From NCBI GenBank assembly GCA_964614915.1, contig CAZTNC010000006.1, forward strand, positions 47,549 to 111,548: DNA of 64,000 bases. The letters run 5' to 3'. A program made the position numbers and the translations under genes. The notes beneath the pieces are model-generated. The model did not search any database. It was given only the letters and a program-made list of their open reading frames with translations, and was not told where the DNA came from. The DNA is from WTFY01 sp964614915. Its GTDB lineage: Bacteria > Pseudomonadota > Gammaproteobacteria > UBA4575. Of this stretch, positions 8,373-18,554 are shown one piece after another. Within the stretch, counting starts at the first letter, position 1. The number at the start of each line of letters is the position of its first letter.

Positions 8373-8866
8373 CACAGACTGACTCACAGGCGACGTTGTC
8401 CGACTATGTGCGTGGCGAGGTAGAGGACTGGCTGGCCCGCTACCCGGTCGACCAGAAGCAGTCCGCCGTGCTGGGTGCCCTGCGTGCCCTGCAGCATGAG
8501 GACGGCTACCTGAAGACCGACAAGATGGATGCTGTGGCGGCTTATCTGGATATGCCCCCCATCGCCGTGTACGAAGTCGCATCTTTTTACTCCATGTTCG
8601 AACTCAAACCGGTGGGCAGGCACACCCTGGCTGTCTGTACGAATCTTTCTTGCATGCTGTGCGGTGCGGACAAGATCATCGAGCATCTTGAGCGCAAGCT
8701 TGGTATTGAGCTGGGGGAAAGTACGCCAGACGGCAAGTTTTTCCTGAAAAAGGAGGAGGAGTGTCTCGCGGCATGCTGTGGGGCACCCATGATGCAGGTC
8801 AATCACACCTATGAGGAGAACCTGACGATCGAAAAGGTGGACAGAATTCTGGAAGCACTGGACTGA
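8369..8866 (+). CDS. nuoE: NADH-quinone oxidoreductase subunit E
   Basis: 165 residues; 24-kDa subunit with the [2Fe-2S] cluster N1a of the NADH dehydrogenase module. Cluster ligands are in CTNLSC (thioredoxin-like ferredoxin fold) and in CLAACCGAPMM further on. The start overlaps the nuoD stop as ATGA (8369-8372). A four-base gap separates it from nuoF. Confidence 0.97.
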   Translation: MTQTDSQATLSDYVRGEVEDWLARYPVDQKQSAVLGALRALQHEDGYLKTDKMDAVAAYLDMPPIAVYEVASFYSMFELKPVGRHTLAVCTNLSCMLCGADKIIEHLERKLGIELGESTPDGKFFLKKEEECLAACCGAPMMQVNHTYEENLTIEKVDRILEALD

Positions 8867-8870
8867 ATCG

Positions 8871-10175
8871 ATGCCTCAACTGAACAACGTTTGCTACGAG
8901 ACCCTGAAGTTCGATGAGCCGTGGACGCTGGAGAACTATATCAGTGTCGGCGGATACTCGGCCTGGGAAAAAATCCTGCAGGAGAACATTCCCCCTAGCG
9001 AGGTCATCGAGCGGGTCAAGGCGTCCGGTCTTCGCGGTCGCGGGGGTGCGGGGTTTCCCACCGGGCTGAAGTGGAGCTTCATGCCGCAGGGTCCGGGCAT
9101 CCAGCGTTATGTCGTGTGCAACTCGGATGAATCCGAGCCCGGCACCTGCAAGGATCGCGACATCCTGCGCTACAACCCGCATGCCGTGATCGAGGGAATG
9201 GCCATTGCCGGCTATGCCATGCAAGCTTCGGTGGGCTACAACTACATCCGTGGAGAGTTTTCCGGTGAGCCATACCTGCGTTTTGTAGAAGCCCTGAACG
9301 AGGCGTACTCGGCGGGCTACCTGGGAGACAACGTGCTGGGTTCGGACTTTACCTTCTATCTGTACGACACCCTGGGGGCGGGTGCATACATCTGTGGCGA
9401 GGAAACCGCGCTGCTTGAATCGCTTGAGGGCAAGAAGGGCCTGCCGCGTTTCAAGCCGCCGTTCCCGGCTAGCTACGGCCTGTACGGACAGCCCACCACC
9501 ATCAACAACACGGAGACCTTTGCCTCGGTGCCGATCATCATGCGCAAGGGAGCCGAATGGTTCTCGGCCCTGGGAGTGGAGAAAAGCGGTGGCACAAAGT
9601 GCTTTTCGGTGTCCGGACATGTGAACCGCCCAGGCAACTTTGAGGTTCCGCTGGGCATGCCCTTTGCCGAACTCCTTGAGCTTGCGGGAGGAATCCGCAC
9701 CGGGCACACGTTGAAGGCAGTGATCCCGGGAGGTTCTTCGGTGCCGGTGGTCCCAGGTGATGTCATGATGAACGTATGCATGGATTATGAATCCATTGCA
9801 CAGGCCGGGTCCCTGCTGGGGTCCGGGGCCGTGGTCGTCATGGATGACACCACGGACATGGTCAAGGTCTTGCAGCGGATCTCGCGGTTTTATTTTTCGG
9901 AATCCTGCGGTCAGTGCACGCCTTGCCGTGAAGGCACAGGCTGGCTGTACCGCATGCTCTGCCGAATCGTCGAGGGCAAGGGCCAGATGGAGGACATCGA
10001 GAAACTGGATGATGTGGCCCGCAAGATCGAAGGCAGGACCATCTGCGCGCTAGGCGATGCAGCCGCCATGCCGGTGCACAGTTTTATCCGGCATTATCGC
10101 GAGGAGTTTGTGCACTATATCGAACATGGGCACAGCCTGCTGGATGCACAGATCCCGTACCGGGCCACGGGATGA
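8871..10175 (+). CDS. nuoF: NADH-quinone oxidoreductase subunit F
   Basis: 434 residues; 51-kDa subunit that binds NADH and FMN and holds the [4Fe-4S] cluster N3, the electron entry point of complex I. Visible are the NADH/FMN glycine-rich loop GRGGAGFPTGLKW, the flavin segment SDESEPGTCKDRD, GAGAYICGEETALLES, and the cluster ligands in ESCGQCTPCREGTGW with a fourth Cys downstream in GRTICALGD. Confidence 0.98.
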   Translation: MPQLNNVCYETLKFDEPWTLENYISVGGYSAWEKILQENIPPSEVIERVKASGLRGRGGAGFPTGLKWSFMPQGPGIQRYVVCNSDESEPGTCKDRDILRYNPHAVIEGMAIAGYAMQASVGYNYIRGEFSGEPYLRFVEALNEAYSAGYLGDNVLGSDFTFYLYDTLGAGAYICGEETALLESLEGKKGLPRFKPPFPASYGLYGQPTTINNTETFASVPIIMRKGAEWFSALGVEKSGGTKCFSVSGHVNRPGNFEVPLGMPFAELLELAGGIRTGHTLKAVIPGGSSVPVVPGDVMMNVCMDYESIAQAGSLLGSGAVVVMDDTTDMVKVLQRISRFYFSESCGQCTPCREGTGWLYRMLCRIVEGKGQMEDIEKLDDVARKIEGRTICALGDAAAMPVHSFIRHYREEFVHYIEHGHSLLDAQIPYRATG

Positions 10176-12578
10176 ATGGGGTTGAGCGCGATGTCTGAAG
10201 AGCAGGTCCAGCTGTTTATCAATGACCGGGAGGTCCATGCCTCGAAAGGTGCCATGCTGATCGAGGTAGCAGACCGGCACGACATCCGGATCCCGCGCTT
10301 TTGCTACCACAAGAAGCTGTCTGTGGCCGCCAATTGCCGTATGTGTATGGTGGAGGTCGAAAAGGCGCCCAAGGCCTTGCCGGCCTGCGCGACCCCGGTG
10401 GCGGAGGGCATGCGGGTCTACACCCATTCCCCGGCAGCCCTCGATGCCCAGAAGGGCACCATGGAATTCCTGCTGATCAATCATCCACTGGATTGCCCGG
10501 TGTGCGATCAGGGCGGGGAATGCGAGTTGCAGGATACGGCGATGGGGTACGGAGAGGATGTCTCGCGCTACACGGAGCGAAAGCGTGTGGTCGCGGACAA
10601 GAACCTGGGTCCATTGGTCTCGACCGACATGACGCGCTGCATACACTGTACACGCTGCGTGCGGTTTGGAAGCGAGGTGGCAGGGGTCCGTGAACTGGGT
10701 GCGACCGGGCGTGGAGAATTCATGGAAATCGGCACCTATGTCGAGCGTGCGCTGACTTCGGAGCTGTCTGGAAATGTCATTGACGTGTGCCCGGTGGGCG
10801 CACTGAATGCCAAGCCTTCGCGCATGCGCGCACGCTCCTGGGAGATGCTGCAATGTGCGGGACTGGCCCCGCATGACGGGGTGGGCTCGAATATCTATAT
10901 GCATGTGCTGCGCAACACGGTTGTGCGGGTAGTGCCCAGGGAAAATGACGAGTTGAATGAAACCTGGATCCCGGACCGCGACCGCTTCAGCTACGAAGGC
11001 CTACATACCTCCGATCGGGCCACTGAACCCCTTGTCAAAGGCACACGCAAGTTTGAAACCAGTAGCTGGTCAGCAAGCCTGAAGAGAGTGGCCGAGGGAA
11101 TCAAGCAATTCAGGCCGGAGGAGGTCGGGGTAATGGCTGCACCGCACTCCACCCTAGAAGAGTTGTACCTGCTGCAAAAGCTGTTTCGCGGCCTGGATAT
11201 CCAGAATATCGATCACCGGGTCCGGCAGGCCGATTTCACCGACCAGGAATACATGCCTCTGTTTCCAAACCTGGGACAGTCCATCGAGGCCGTGGAAAAA
11301 AATGATGCAGTATTTCTCATCGGCTGCGACATTCGCCTGGAACAGCCCATGCTGGCTCACCGGATCCGCAAGGCCTCGGCCAGGGGTTGCCAGGTGGTCG
11401 CCCTCAACCCCAGGGATTCTGATTTTCTTTTCACAGAGCAGGTGACTTGGAACCAGGCTCCGCAGGCCTGGCTTGCTGCTCTGGCTGAAATTATAAAATG
11501 TATTCCAGACAATGACTTGAGTGGTCTTTCTCATGAATTGAAAGAGATTGTAGAGCAGGCCTCTCCATCTGCGTATGCCCAGCACATCTTTGGGATGCTG
11601 AGCCAGGCGGGTACGGCCAGCGTTTTCTTGGGCGCGATGCTTGAAGCCCATCCTCAAGGCTCTGCATTGCGGACACTGGGTGCTTTTCTTGCCCGTCATA
11701 CTGGCGCCAATTTCGGAATTCTCCCGCAAGCCGGCAACACGGCCGGAGCCTGGCTGTGCGGCATGTTGCCGCATCGCCTTGCGGGTGGTGACTCCAGCCC
11801 CGATGCAGGCCTGAACGCTGGCGAGATGCTTGCAGGGCCCTGCAAAGCCTTTGTGCTTTTCAATCTCGAGCCAGAATTTGATTTTGCCAGTGCACCGGGT
11901 GCCCTCCAGGCGGTGCAGGAAGCCGAGTTTGTGGTGGTATTCACCCCCTATGTGAGCGAATCCATGCGCGACTATGCGGATGTGATCCTTCCAATTGCCA
12001 CGTTTGCCGAAACGCGCGGAACGTACGTGAACGCTGAAGGACGCTGGCAAACTGCAGATCCGGCCATCAACTCTCCCGGCCAGGCAAGACCGGCCTGGCG
12101 CATCCTGCGTGTTCTGGCTGAGCATTTTGGCCTTGAGGGCTTCACACATGAGTCCTGTCAACAGGTTCTGGATGAAATCAAGGCGCAGGTTGGGGAGGCC
12201 ACCGGGTTCGAAGGCCGCCTGCACGAATCAAAAGCTGTCAATATGCAGACGACTCCTGATGGGTTATATCGCGTATCCGCGACCCCCATGTATGCGGTCG
12301 ACAACGTCGTTCGCCGTGCTGACTCCCTGCAGCAAACCCCGTTTGAGTGCTCACCTGCTGTCGCCATGTGCGAACAGCAGGCCCGCAAGCTGGGGGTGCA
12401 GGATGAAGACGAGGTCCACATTGTGCAGGACGGACGCACGAAGGTACTGAAGCTGGAGCTTGATCCGGCTTTGCCCATGGGTTGCGTGTGGGTGCAAAAG
12501 AGCGCACGGCACGTCGATGTGCTGGGAGGTGCCATCGCACCGGTAGAGATACAAAGGCTAAGGCTCGATCATGATTGA
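10176..12578 (+). CDS. nuoG: NADH-quinone oxidoreductase subunit G
   Basis: 800 residues; 75-kDa subunit carrying a chain of iron-sulfur clusters. The N-terminal ferredoxin domain has the [2Fe-2S] ligands in PRFCYHKKL, NCRMCMVEVE and LPACATP. The next domain has HPLDCPVCDQGGECELQD and MTRCIHCTRCVRFG plus VIDVCPVGAL. The remaining ~550 residues are the molybdopterin-oxidoreductase-like domain, which in NuoG has no molybdenum. The ATG at 10176 abuts the nuoF stop; the ATG at 10191 (MSEEQVQLF) is an equally good start. Its 3' end overlaps nuoH by 8 bases. Confidence 0.97.
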   Translation: MGLSAMSEEQVQLFINDREVHASKGAMLIEVADRHDIRIPRFCYHKKLSVAANCRMCMVEVEKAPKALPACATPVAEGMRVYTHSPAALDAQKGTMEFLLINHPLDCPVCDQGGECELQDTAMGYGEDVSRYTERKRVVADKNLGPLVSTDMTRCIHCTRCVRFGSEVAGVRELGATGRGEFMEIGTYVERALTSELSGNVIDVCPVGALNAKPSRMRARSWEMLQCAGLAPHDGVGSNIYMHVLRNTVVRVVPRENDELNETWIPDRDRFSYEGLHTSDRATEPLVKGTRKFETSSWSASLKRVAEGIKQFRPEEVGVMAAPHSTLEELYLLQKLFRGLDIQNIDHRVRQADFTDQEYMPLFPNLGQSIEAVEKNDAVFLIGCDIRLEQPMLAHRIRKASARGCQVVALNPRDSDFLFTEQVTWNQAPQAWLAALAEIIKCIPDNDLSGLSHELKEIVEQASPSAYAQHIFGMLSQAGTASVFLGAMLEAHPQGSALRTLGAFLARHTGANFGILPQAGNTAGAWLCGMLPHRLAGGDSSPDAGLNAGEMLAGPCKAFVLFNLEPEFDFASAPGALQAVQEAEFVVVFTPYVSESMRDYADVILPIATFAETRGTYVNAEGRWQTADPAINSPGQARPAWRILRVLAEHFGLEGFTHESCQQVLDEIKAQVGEATGFEGRLHESKAVNMQTTPDGLYRVSATPMYAVDNVVRRADSLQQTPFECSPAVAMCEQQARKLGVQDEDEVHIVQDGRTKVLKLELDPALPMGCVWVQKSARHVDVLGGAIAPVEIQRLRLDHD

Positions 12579-13635
12579 CTGGTGGCAAAGTCTGGTCGCT
12601 CCGTTCCCGCCACTGCTGCTGACCGTGGCCTACATGCTGGTGTTTATTCTGGTACTTTTTGCCTGTGTGGCGTATGCCACCCTGGCCGAGCGCAGGGTCC
12701 TCGGTTTCATGCAGGTGCGACTGGGTCCGAACCGGGTAGGGCCCAAGGGTTTTGGCCAGCCGATCGCCGATGCCTTCAAGCTGATGTTCAAGGAAATGAT
12801 CCTGCCCAATGATGCCGACCGCTTTCTGTTCCGTACCGCTCCGCTGCTGTCCATGGCCCCGGCCCTTGCCGCTTGGGCCGTGATCCCGTTCTCAGAGCAC
12901 CTGAGCTTTGCCGATATCAATGCGGGGCTGCTGTACATACTGGCCATGACCTCACTGGGTGTCTACGGCGTGATTGTTGCCGGCTGGGCGTCGAACTCCA
13001 AATACGCATTGCTGGGCTCCCTGAGATCCGCGGCCCAGATCGTGGCCTACGAGATCGCCATGGGATTTGCGCTGGTCGGTGTTCTCATGGCAAGCGGCAG
13101 CCTGAACCTTGGCGACATTGTCATGGCCCAGCAGGGCAGCATCCTGAACTGGTACTGGTTGCCCCTGTTACCGCTTTTCCTGACCTACCTGATTGCTGGC
13201 ATTGCGGAGACCAATCGTGCGCCCTTTGATGTGGTCGAGGGCGAGTCCGAAATCGTTGCGGGATTTCATGTCGAGTACTCGGGAATGGGGTTTGCAATGT
13301 TTTTCCTGGCTGAATACGCCAACATCATCCTGATCTCAGCACTCACGGCGCTGCTGTTTCTGGGTGGCTGGCTCAGCCCCCTGGAAGGCATCCTCCCGGC
13401 GTACATTTTTAACCTGCCGGTGATCGGTGTGCTGCTGGGCTCCGGCGCACACTGGTTTATCGCCAAAACCAGCTTTTTCATTTTTTGCTTTTTGTGGTTT
13501 CGCGCCACGTTCCCTCGCTATCGATACGACCAGATCATGCGGCTGGGCTGGAAAGTATTGCTACCCATAACCTTGATCTGGATCGTGGTGGAGGGCGTAT
13601 TCCTGTACCTGCAACTGCCGCCCTGGTTCGACTGA
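12571..13635 (+). CDS. nuoH: NADH-quinone oxidoreductase subunit H
   Basis: 354 residues, about eight membrane helices. Links the quinone pocket to the proton-pumping arm of complex I. The acidic loop AETNRAPFDVVEGESEIVAG and the N-terminal ERRVLGFMQVRLGPNRVGP are family signatures. It overlaps nuoG by 8 bases and is followed by nuoI after five bases. Confidence 0.98.
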   Translation: MIDWWQSLVAPFPPLLLTVAYMLVFILVLFACVAYATLAERRVLGFMQVRLGPNRVGPKGFGQPIADAFKLMFKEMILPNDADRFLFRTAPLLSMAPALAAWAVIPFSEHLSFADINAGLLYILAMTSLGVYGVIVAGWASNSKYALLGSLRSAAQIVAYEIAMGFALVGVLMASGSLNLGDIVMAQQGSILNWYWLPLLPLFLTYLIAGIAETNRAPFDVVEGESEIVAGFHVEYSGMGFAMFFLAEYANIILISALTALLFLGGWLSPLEGILPAYIFNLPVIGVLLGSGAHWFIAKTSFFIFCFLWFRATFPRYRYDQIMRLGWKVLLPITLIWIVVEGVFLYLQLPPWFD

Positions 13636-13640
13636 ATGCC

Positions 13641-14129
13641 ATGCTGAAGAGAATCAGAAATCTTATCCGCAGCTTTACCTTGTTCGAGCTTTTGCGGGGA
13701 ATGAGCCTGACCGGGCGGCGTTTTGCCTCCAAGAAGCTCACGGTCCGCTATCCGGAGGAGAAGACTCCGCAGTCTCCCAGGTTCCGGGGGCTGCACGCCT
13801 TGCGCAGGTACCCGAGTGGAGAGGAACGCTGTATCGGCTGCAAGCTGTGTGAAGCGGTCTGTCCTGCACTCGCCATTACCATCGATACGGAAGAGCGTGA
13901 GGATGGGAGCAGGCGGACCACGCGCTACGACATCGACCTGTTCAAGTGTGTTTATTGCGGATTCTGCGAGGAGGCCTGCCCGGTGGATGCCATCGTGGAG
14001 ACCCGCGTGTTCGAGTACTCGTTCTTCGAGCGAGGCCAGCAGGTGATGACCAAGGACATGCTGCTCAAGGTGGGCGAAAAGCATGAAGAACAGATTGCTT
14101 CCGACCGGGAAGCCCCGATATTTGACTGA
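13641..14129 (+). CDS. nuoI: NADH-quinone oxidoreductase subunit I
   Basis: 162 residues from the ATG at 13641, the standard length; the frame stays open upstream into nuoH, but that part reads as nonsense in this frame. Two [4Fe-4S] motifs are visible, CIGCKLCEAVCP and CVYCGFCEEACP (clusters N6a and N6b). The N-terminal amphipathic part (IRNLIRSFTLFELLRGM) docks on the membrane arm. Confidence 0.97.
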   Translation: MLKRIRNLIRSFTLFELLRGMSLTGRRFASKKLTVRYPEEKTPQSPRFRGLHALRRYPSGEERCIGCKLCEAVCPALAITIDTEEREDGSRRTTRYDIDLFKCVYCGFCEEACPVDAIVETRVFEYSFFERGQQVMTKDMLLKVGEKHEEQIASDREAPIFD

Positions 14130-14144
14130 CGAGTTTGTGAACCC

Positions 14145-14732
14145 ATGCTGATAGAGAGTGCGGTCTTTTATTTTTTCTCGGCGATCCTGGTGGCCTCTGC
14201 ACTGGCCATGATCTCGGTTCGCAACCCCGTGCATGCGGTGCTGTTCCTGGTGTTGGTGTTCTTCACCAGTGCGGCCATCTGGCTGCTGCTGGAGGCAGAG
14301 TTCTTGGGCATCACCCTGGTGCTCGTGTACGTGGGTGCGGTCATGGTGCTGTTCTTGTTTGTGGTGATGATGCTGGACATCAACCTCGCCAAGATGCGCG
14401 CAGGATTCGCCCGTTACCTGCCGGTGGGGCTGCTGGTGGGGATCGTCATGGCCATCGAAATGGCCGTGATCCTGAGCAGGCCTGCCTTCGATTTGCAAAA
14501 GCCCCAGGCCAAGCCCGCGGACTACAGCAATACGCAGGAGCTAGGCGAGCTATTGTTCACGGAGTACATCTATCCGTTCGAGATTGCAGGCGTCATCCTG
14601 CTGGTGGCGATCGTTGCGGCGATCACCCTGACCATGCAAAAGCGCACCCGTGCCAAGCGACAGAGCCCCGCAAGACAGGTCAGTGCGGACCGGGCAGAGC
14701 GCGTACGTCTGGTCTCCATCGACAAGGACTGA
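14145..14732 (+). CDS. nuoJ: NADH-quinone oxidoreductase subunit J
   Basis: 195 residues with five membrane helices; proton-channel-associated subunit of complex I. The conserved helix 3 region EAEFLGITLVLVYVGAVMVL contains the pi-bulge tyrosine/valine stretch of the family. The basic C-terminal tail (KRTRAKRQSPARQ) is polar and variable. Confidence 0.96.
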   Translation: MLIESAVFYFFSAILVASALAMISVRNPVHAVLFLVLVFFTSAAIWLLLEAEFLGITLVLVYVGAVMVLFLFVVMMLDINLAKMRAGFARYLPVGLLVGIVMAIEMAVILSRPAFDLQKPQAKPADYSNTQELGELLFTEYIYPFEIAGVILLVAIVAAITLTMQKRTRAKRQSPARQVSADRAERVRLVSIDKD

Positions 14733-14759
14733 TTTGCCAAGGACGACACACGAGAGACC

Positions 14760-15068
14760 ATGATGATCACCCTGACCCATTTCCTGGTGCTTGGCGCCAT
14801 TCTTTTCTCGATCGGCGTGGCCGGGATCTTCTTGAACCGCAAGAACGTGATCCTTTTGCTGATGGCCATCGAGCTAATGCTGCTGGCCGTCAACATGAAC
14901 TTCGTGGCCTTCTCCCATTACCTGGATGACCTGGCAGGCCAGGTCTTCGTGTTTTTCATTCTTACGGTATCGGCGGCTGAGGCTGCAATCGGTCTGGCCA
15001 TTCTGGTGGTGCTGTACCGCAACCGCCGCACCATCAACGTTCAGGACCTTGAGAGCCTGAGAGGCTAG
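14760..15068 (+). CDS. nuoK: NADH-quinone oxidoreductase subunit K
   Basis: 102 residues, three helices, MrpC-like proton-channel subunit. The two membrane glutamates expected in NuoK are in LLMAIELMLLAVNMNF and in VSAAEAAIGLAILV. Opens with two ATG codons; the first is used here. Confidence 0.97.
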   Translation: MMITLTHFLVLGAILFSIGVAGIFLNRKNVILLLMAIELMLLAVNMNFVAFSHYLDDLAGQVFVFFILTVSAAEAAIGLAILVVLYRNRRTINVQDLESLRG

Positions 15069-15083
15069 ATTCGCGAGAAGGCA

Positions 15084-17030
15084 GTGAAGATACTCAGCTT
15101 GATAATTGTGTTAGCTCCCCTGGCAGGGGCTCTGATCGCGGGCCTGTCCGGTCGCAGCATCGGGCGTACTGGAGCGCACTGGGTAACGATTGTGGGAGTG
15201 GCGCTATCGTTTGTCCTAAGCCTGGTCGTATTCAAGCAGGTCGTTTTCGACCAAGTGGGTCCGATGTCGATCGATGTGTACCGGTGGGCTGTGCTGGGAG
15301 GGCTGAACCTCAAGGTCGGTTTCCTGATCGATCCGCTGACCGTGATCATGATGGTCGTGGTGACCTTCGTGTCCCTGATGGTGCACATCTACACGATCGG
15401 CTACATGCATGACGATCCCGGCTACCAGCGCTTTTTCGCCTATATCTCCCTGTTCACGTTCTCGATGCTGATGCTGGTCATGGCGAACAACTTCCTGCAG
15501 CTGTTTTTCGGCTGGGAAGCCGTGGGCCTGGTGTCCTACCTGCTGATCGGTTTCTGGTACACCCGCGAGTCTGCGATCCATGCCAACCTGAAGGCCTTCC
15601 TGGTCAACCGGGTAGGGGATTTCGGGTTTTTGCTAGGCGTTGCTGCCGTGCTGGCCGTGTTCGGCAGCCTGGATTACCTGGCGGTGTTCAGCCAAGCCTC
15701 CGGTGCTTCCGGGCAAACGATTGCAATTACCGCAGGTATCGAATGGCCGGCTATCACCGTCATCTGCCTGCTGCTCTTTGTGGGTGCCATGGCCAAATCC
15801 GCGCAGGTTCCCCTGCATGTGTGGCTGCCGGACTCCATGGAGGGTCCGACACCGATCTCCGCGCTCATCCATGCCGCGACCATGGTCACGGCCGGGATCT
15901 TCATGGTGGCGCGCATGTCACCGCTGTTCGAATTCAGTGACGTGGCCCTGTCAGTGATCCTAGTCATCGGTGCACTGACCGCGTTTTTTATGGGCCTGGT
16001 CGGCATCGTGCAAAACGACATCAAACGGGTGGTGGCCTATTCAACCCTGTCGCAGCTGGGCTACATGACGGTGGCACTGGGCGCCTCAGCCTACTCGATT
16101 GCTATTTTTCACCTGTTCACGCATGCCTTCTTCAAGGCCTTGCTGTTTCTGGCAGCGGGTTCCGTGATCGTGGCACTGCACCATGAACAGGATATGCGCA
16201 AGATGGGCGGCCTTAAAGAGCGCATGCCGATCACCTACTGGACCGCGTTGATCGGTACCTTGGCACTGGTCGGATTTCCGGGCTTCTCCGGGTTCTTTTC
16301 CAAGGATGCCATCATCGAGGCCGTGCTTTACTCCAGCCTGCCGGGTGCAGGATTTGCCTATGTACTGGTCACCGCAGGCGTGTTCGTGACGGCCTTTTAC
16401 TCGTTCAGGCTGCTGTTTCTGACGTTTCACGGGGAAAGCCCGGACCGTGGCAAGGTGGTGGGCCGCATCACGGAGTCCCCGGCGGTCATTACCGTGCCCC
16501 TGATCCTGCTGGCGGTGCCCTCGGTGTTTGCCGGGGTGTTCATCGGCCCACTCGTGTTCGGGGAGTATTTTGCTGAGAGCTTGGTGGTGCTGGATCGCCA
16601 CGACGCAGTCGCCAAGCTCCAAACCCATTACCACGGTTTGGGGTCCTTCATCGTGCATGGCTTTCAGGGTCCTGCGGTCTGGCTGATGTTTGCGGGGATC
16701 CTCAGTGCCTGGTGGGTCTACCGGCGCAGACCCGGGATTGCGCAGATGGGCAAGCAACGGCTAGGCCTCCTGTACAACGTGCTGTCTCACAAGTACGGCT
16801 TTGATGAACTTTACCAGGGACTGTTCGCCACGGGCACGCGCAGGGTCGGCACCGTGTGCAGTTCGTTCGGGGATCGGATGCTGATTGACGGGCTGGTGGT
16901 GAACGGGTTTGCCCGGGCTGTAGGCTGGTGTTCGCTGAGGGTTCGGAACGTACAGTCCGGCTACCTGTATCACTATGCCTTCACGATGATCCTTGGCCTG
17001 CTGGTCCTGCTCGGTATCCGCTACCTGTAA
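15084..17030 (+). CDS. nuoL: NADH-quinone oxidoreductase subunit L
   Basis: 648 residues; distal antiporter-like proton pump of complex I with the long lateral helix at its C-terminal end. Conserved Glu in FFGWEAVGLVSYLLIGFW and Lys in MAKSAQVPLHVWLPDSMEGP mark the proton channel. The start codon is GTG with AGAAGG just upstream (15075-15080). The stop is eight bases before the nuoM ATG. Confidence 0.97.
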   Translation: MKILSLIIVLAPLAGALIAGLSGRSIGRTGAHWVTIVGVALSFVLSLVVFKQVVFDQVGPMSIDVYRWAVLGGLNLKVGFLIDPLTVIMMVVVTFVSLMVHIYTIGYMHDDPGYQRFFAYISLFTFSMLMLVMANNFLQLFFGWEAVGLVSYLLIGFWYTRESAIHANLKAFLVNRVGDFGFLLGVAAVLAVFGSLDYLAVFSQASGASGQTIAITAGIEWPAITVICLLLFVGAMAKSAQVPLHVWLPDSMEGPTPISALIHAATMVTAGIFMVARMSPLFEFSDVALSVILVIGALTAFFMGLVGIVQNDIKRVVAYSTLSQLGYMTVALGASAYSIAIFHLFTHAFFKALLFLAAGSVIVALHHEQDMRKMGGLKERMPITYWTALIGTLALVGFPGFSGFFSKDAIIEAVLYSSLPGAGFAYVLVTAGVFVTAFYSFRLLFLTFHGESPDRGKVVGRITESPAVITVPLILLAVPSVFAGVFIGPLVFGEYFAESLVVLDRHDAVAKLQTHYHGLGSFIVHGFQGPAVWLMFAGILSAWWVYRRRPGIAQMGKQRLGLLYNVLSHKYGFDELYQGLFATGTRRVGTVCSSFGDRMLIDGLVVNGFARAVGWCSLRVRNVQSGYLYHYAFTMILGLLVLLGIRYL

Positions 17031-17037
17031 TCCCGCC

Positions 17038-18552
17038 ATGTCTGCCACGTTTCCCATACTGAGTCTGCTGATCTGGCTGCCCATCATTGGCGGTCTTTTG
17101 GTCATCGTTGCCAAGAAGGTCTCCGTGTATGCGGTACGCTGGCTGGCGCTGCTGGTCGCACTGGTCACGTTTTTGGCAAGCATCGTGCTGCTGAATGCGT
17201 TCGATGCCCAGCAGTACGCCATGCAGTTCAGGGAGCACCTGCCCTGGATCGAGGCGTTCAATGTGTACTACTCGCTCGGCGTGGACGGAATTTCGGTGCC
17301 GCTGATCCTACTCACGACCGTCATCACGTTGCTGGTGATCATTGCCGGATGGGAAATCGAGTCGGGGCGCATCGCTGAATACTTTGCCTCGTTCCTGGTC
17401 CTGGAAGGCCTGATGATTGGGGTGTTCTGCGCCCTGGACGCCATCCTTTTCTACATATTCTTTGAGGGCATGCTAATCCCGATGTTTCTGATCATCGGTA
17501 TATGGGGCGGCCCGCGCAGGGTGTATGCGACGATCAAGTTCTTCCTGTATACCTTCTTGGGCTCGGTATTCCTGCTGGTCGCGTTGGTGTTTCTGTACCT
17601 GCAGGCCGGCACCTTCGAGATCGCACAACTGCAGCAGACGCCTCTCAGTGCCCGCGAACAGTACCTGATTTTCCTGGCGTTCCTGGTTGCATTCGCGGTC
17701 AAGATTCCCATGTGGCCTGTGCACACCTGGCTGCCGGATGCGCACGTGGAAGCACCCACGGGGGGCTCTGTGGTGCTGGCGGCCATCATGCTGAAGATGG
17801 GCGGCTACGGGTTTTTGCGCTTTACCATCCCCATCACATCATATGCCAGTGACCAGCTGGCCGTAATCATCATCGCCGTTTCGCTGGTGGCCATCGTCTA
17901 TATCGGGCTGGTAGCACTCGTGCAGCAGGACATGAAAAAGCTGATCGCCTACTCCTCCATTGCCCACATGGGTTTTGTCACACTGGGATTTTTCGTGGTG
18001 TTCGCACTGCTTGCAAAAACCGGCTCTTCAGCGGAACTGGCCATGCACGGCGGCATGGTGCAGATGATCTCCCACGGCTTCATCTCCGGTGCACTGTTCC
18101 TGTGTGTCGGGGTGCTGTATGACCGCATACACAGCAGGCAGATCGCTGATTACGGGGGTGTCGTTAACAGCATGCCGAAGTTTGCGTCGTTTTTTGTCAT
18201 CTTTGCTTTGGCCAATGTAGGGTTGCCCGGAACCTCGGGGTTTGTCGGCGAGTTCATGGTGATCCTGGCAAGTTTCAATGCCAACGTGTGGTATGCCCTG
18301 CTGGCAGCATCGACACTGGTCCTCGGGGCCGCCTATACCCTCTGGATGCTGAAGCGTGTGGTCTTCGGTGCACCCGGAAACGATCAGGTGGCCGCCTTGA
18401 GCGACCTGAACCACAGGGAGTTTTTCTGTCTGCTAACCCTGACGCTGCTGGTGCTCTGGATCGGGCTGTGGCCTGCACCGCTGATTGAAGTCATGGATGC
18501 CTCGGTGGCTCATTTGCTGCACCAGGCGCAACTGCCCAACCTCAGGTACTGA
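17038..18552 (+). CDS. nuoM: NADH-quinone oxidoreductase subunit M
   Basis: 504 residues from the ATG at 17038; an in-frame upstream ATG lies inside nuoL and is unlikely. Second antiporter-like subunit, about 14 helices. The channel Glu is in YIFFEGMLIPMFLIIG and the Lys in KIPMWPVHTWLPDAHVEAPT. Confidence 0.97.
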   Translation: MSATFPILSLLIWLPIIGGLLVIVAKKVSVYAVRWLALLVALVTFLASIVLLNAFDAQQYAMQFREHLPWIEAFNVYYSLGVDGISVPLILLTTVITLLVIIAGWEIESGRIAEYFASFLVLEGLMIGVFCALDAILFYIFFEGMLIPMFLIIGIWGGPRRVYATIKFFLYTFLGSVFLLVALVFLYLQAGTFEIAQLQQTPLSAREQYLIFLAFLVAFAVKIPMWPVHTWLPDAHVEAPTGGSVVLAAIMLKMGGYGFLRFTIPITSYASDQLAVIIIAVSLVAIVYIGLVALVQQDMKKLIAYSSIAHMGFVTLGFFVVFALLAKTGSSAELAMHGGMVQMISHGFISGALFLCVGVLYDRIHSRQIADYGGVVNSMPKFASFFVIFALANVGLPGTSGFVGEFMVILASFNANVWYALLAASTLVLGAAYTLWMLKRVVFGAPGNDQVAALSDLNHREFFCLLTLTLLVLWIGLWPAPLIEVMDASVAHLLHQAQLPNLRY

Positions 18553-18554
18553 CC

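Noticed and set aside
13485..13640. Upstream extension of the nuoI frame, and likewise of nuoM (16993), tadA (40285), folP (59614) and rbfA (28116).
   Set aside because: Each extension overlaps the preceding gene and reads as sequence unlike the family; later start codons give the standard lengths.
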